This document shows, in pieces, positions 6,907 to 7,623 of a stretch of 7,623 bases of DNA. This DNA is from Candidatus Zixiibacteriota bacterium (lineage in GTDB: Bacteria > Zixibacteria > MSB-5A5 > GN15 > FEB-12): assembly GCA_003641415.1 (NCBI GenBank), contig QNAG01000126.1, positions 1-7,623 on the forward strand, in the 5' to 3' direction. A program made the position numbers and the translations under genes. Positions within the stretch are counted from its first letter, which is position 1. Every line of letters starts with the position of its first letter. The notes beneath the pieces were generated by a model. The model was given only the letters and a program-made list of their open reading frames with translations. It made no database searches and had not been told where the DNA came from.

Positions 6907-6935
6907 TCCTCTTTTGGGGTGTCCTCTTTTGGGGT
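6907..6935. repeat. Tandem 14-base direct repeat upstream of the propeller lipoprotein gene
   Basis: TCCTCTTTTGGGGT occurs twice, at 6907-6920 and 6922-6935, one base apart, giving a 15-base period. It lies about 75 bases before the start codon at 7011, in a 182-base gap with no gene. A two-site operator or a simple local duplication would both fit. No strong promoter is evident beside it: TTGCTG (6935-6940) and TATCTT (6958-6963) are 17 bases apart but match consensus poorly. Confidence 0.6.
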
Positions 6936-7010
6936 TGCTGTCCGAACATTTTGTTTCTATCTTCGTCTACTTAAATGAAATACTAACCTTATATTTAACA
7001 GGAGATAAAG

Positions 7011-7623
7011 ATGAGTCGTTTCAATTCAATTCTCGCCACCCTTTTATTGGCAATAGTTCTCATTTCTTGCACTGCACAGGCACCTGAGGAAACACCACCC
7101 GCTGTACAGTCTTTACTGAACCAGGGACAGTACATCCCCGATATCGCCACTTTTCTGCAAATCGGCGGATGTAGTCCAGCTGGTTACAGTTGGGATGGTC
7201 ATGATGTTTATATCAGGTCTTCAATGTCCGGTGCCTCTCAAATATACCGACTAACTGACGAAGGCTGGCCATACCAGTTGACAACTTTCGAAGACGGTAT
7301 TGACTTTTTTGTGTTAGGCTACACCAACACCATGGCTATTGTTGGCGCTTCCACCGGTGGTTCCGAGCAGTCGCAGTTGTTCCTAATGGATACCCATACT
7401 GGACGTGTACTGCAATTGACTCATGCTGAAGACATTCAGTTCGGTTCCGTCATCTGGGCAAAAGATGACAAACACATCTACTTCAGATCCAATGAAGAGA
7501 ACGGTCGCGATTTCTTTATCTATAAGATGGACATCGCCACCGCAGAGTACCACAAGATATTCGGAGACACAGCCACAGTCGCAGGATACAACTTTATTGG
7601 CGATTTATCTCAGGATGGCGCCA
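7011..7623 (+). CDS. Lipoprotein with N-terminal beta-propeller, probably S9-family peptidase (runs off right edge)
   Basis: The first 204 codons are present. AGGAGA lies five bases before the ATG, so the start is secure. Residues 1-19 are a signal peptide and LISC (17-20) is a good lipobox, so Cys20 should be lipidated. Residues 21-38 are a flexible linker. The rest has the alternating pattern of a WD40/TolB-like or S9-peptidase N-terminal beta-propeller: a 'D(G/D).(D/K).(V/I)Y(I/F)RS' strand occurs at 62-71 and again at 152-160. 'IYRLT' (78-82), 'GWPYQLT' (85-91), 'LFLMDTHTG' (123-131) and 'FIYKMDIAT' (169-177) fit the other blade strands. The GWP.QLT..EDGID arrangement is typical of prolyl-oligopeptidase-like (S9) proteins, in which the propeller gates a C-terminal alpha/beta-hydrolase domain. 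That catalytic part would lie beyond the window, so a non-enzymatic propeller lipoprotein cannot be excluded. It is separated from the two-CW gene by 182 bases and is probably transcribed independently. Confidence 0.75.
   Translation, partial: MSRFNSILATLLLAIVLISCTAQAPEETPPAVQSLLNQGQYIPDIATFLQIGGCSPAGYSWDGHDVYIRSSMSGASQIYRLTDEGWPYQLTTFEDGIDFFVLGYTNTMAIVGASTGGSEQSQLFLMDTHTGRVLQLTHAEDIQFGSVIWAKDDKHIYFRSNEENGRDFFIYKMDIATAEYHKIFGDTATVAGYNFIGDLSQDGA

Noticed and set aside
6833..7055. A 17-base near-repeat, CCCTTTTATTGGTAATA at 6833 and CCCTTTTATTGGCAATA at 7039, as possible element ends or attachment sites
   Set aside because: One copy is inside the signal-peptide coding sequence of the lipoprotein, there is a mismatch, and there is no integrase or insertion-sequence gene; chance similarity is more likely.

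Overview
The window looks like chromosome from an uncultured, probably Gram-negative bacterium. It has moderate to low G+C, clear Shine-Dalgarno sequences, sigma70-like promoter elements, two probable lipoproteins, a membrane-bound ion-pumping pyrophosphatase, and a modular zinc-ribbon/PEGA/TPR membrane protein. This mix would suit a member of the FCB-type candidate phyla. That placement is inference from gene style only; no rRNA or other phylogenetic marker is present. There are no tRNA or rRNA genes, CRISPR arrays, transposases or phage genes.

Left half, minus strand. Bases 1-320 hold the N-terminal 106 codons of a Yip1-family membrane protein that runs off the left edge. Next comes hppA (527-2545), a complete K+-dependent-type membrane pyrophosphatase with its own strong intrinsic terminator (462-494). 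Upstream of it is a 454-residue exported protein, probably a lipoprotein (2746-4110). That gene also has its own intrinsic terminator (2691-2720) and a good sigma70-like promoter (4170-4199). It appears to carry two copies of a module resembling the extracytoplasmic domain of anti-sigma-K factors. Because terminators separate these genes, they are neighbours rather than an operon.

Right half, plus strand. A divergent intergenic region (4111-4361) leads into a two-gene unit. The first gene encodes a 716-residue protein with a zinc ribbon, an acidic linker, one membrane segment, a carboxypeptidase-regulatory-like fold, a PEGA domain and TPRs. The second starts at GTG 13 bases later and encodes a 100-residue cysteine-rich protein of the two-CW type. 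After a 182-base gap containing a tandem 14-base repeat, a lipoprotein with an N-terminal beta-propeller begins (7011) and runs off the right edge. It is probably an S9-type peptidase.

How the parts work together. hppA conserves energy by coupling pyrophosphate hydrolysis to Na+ and/or H+ export. The other genes are envelope-associated and lack firm functions. The most interesting parts are the membrane-tethered zinc-ribbon protein with its two-CW partner, and the exported protein with the duplicated anti-sigma-K-like module. Neither amounts to a proven new system.
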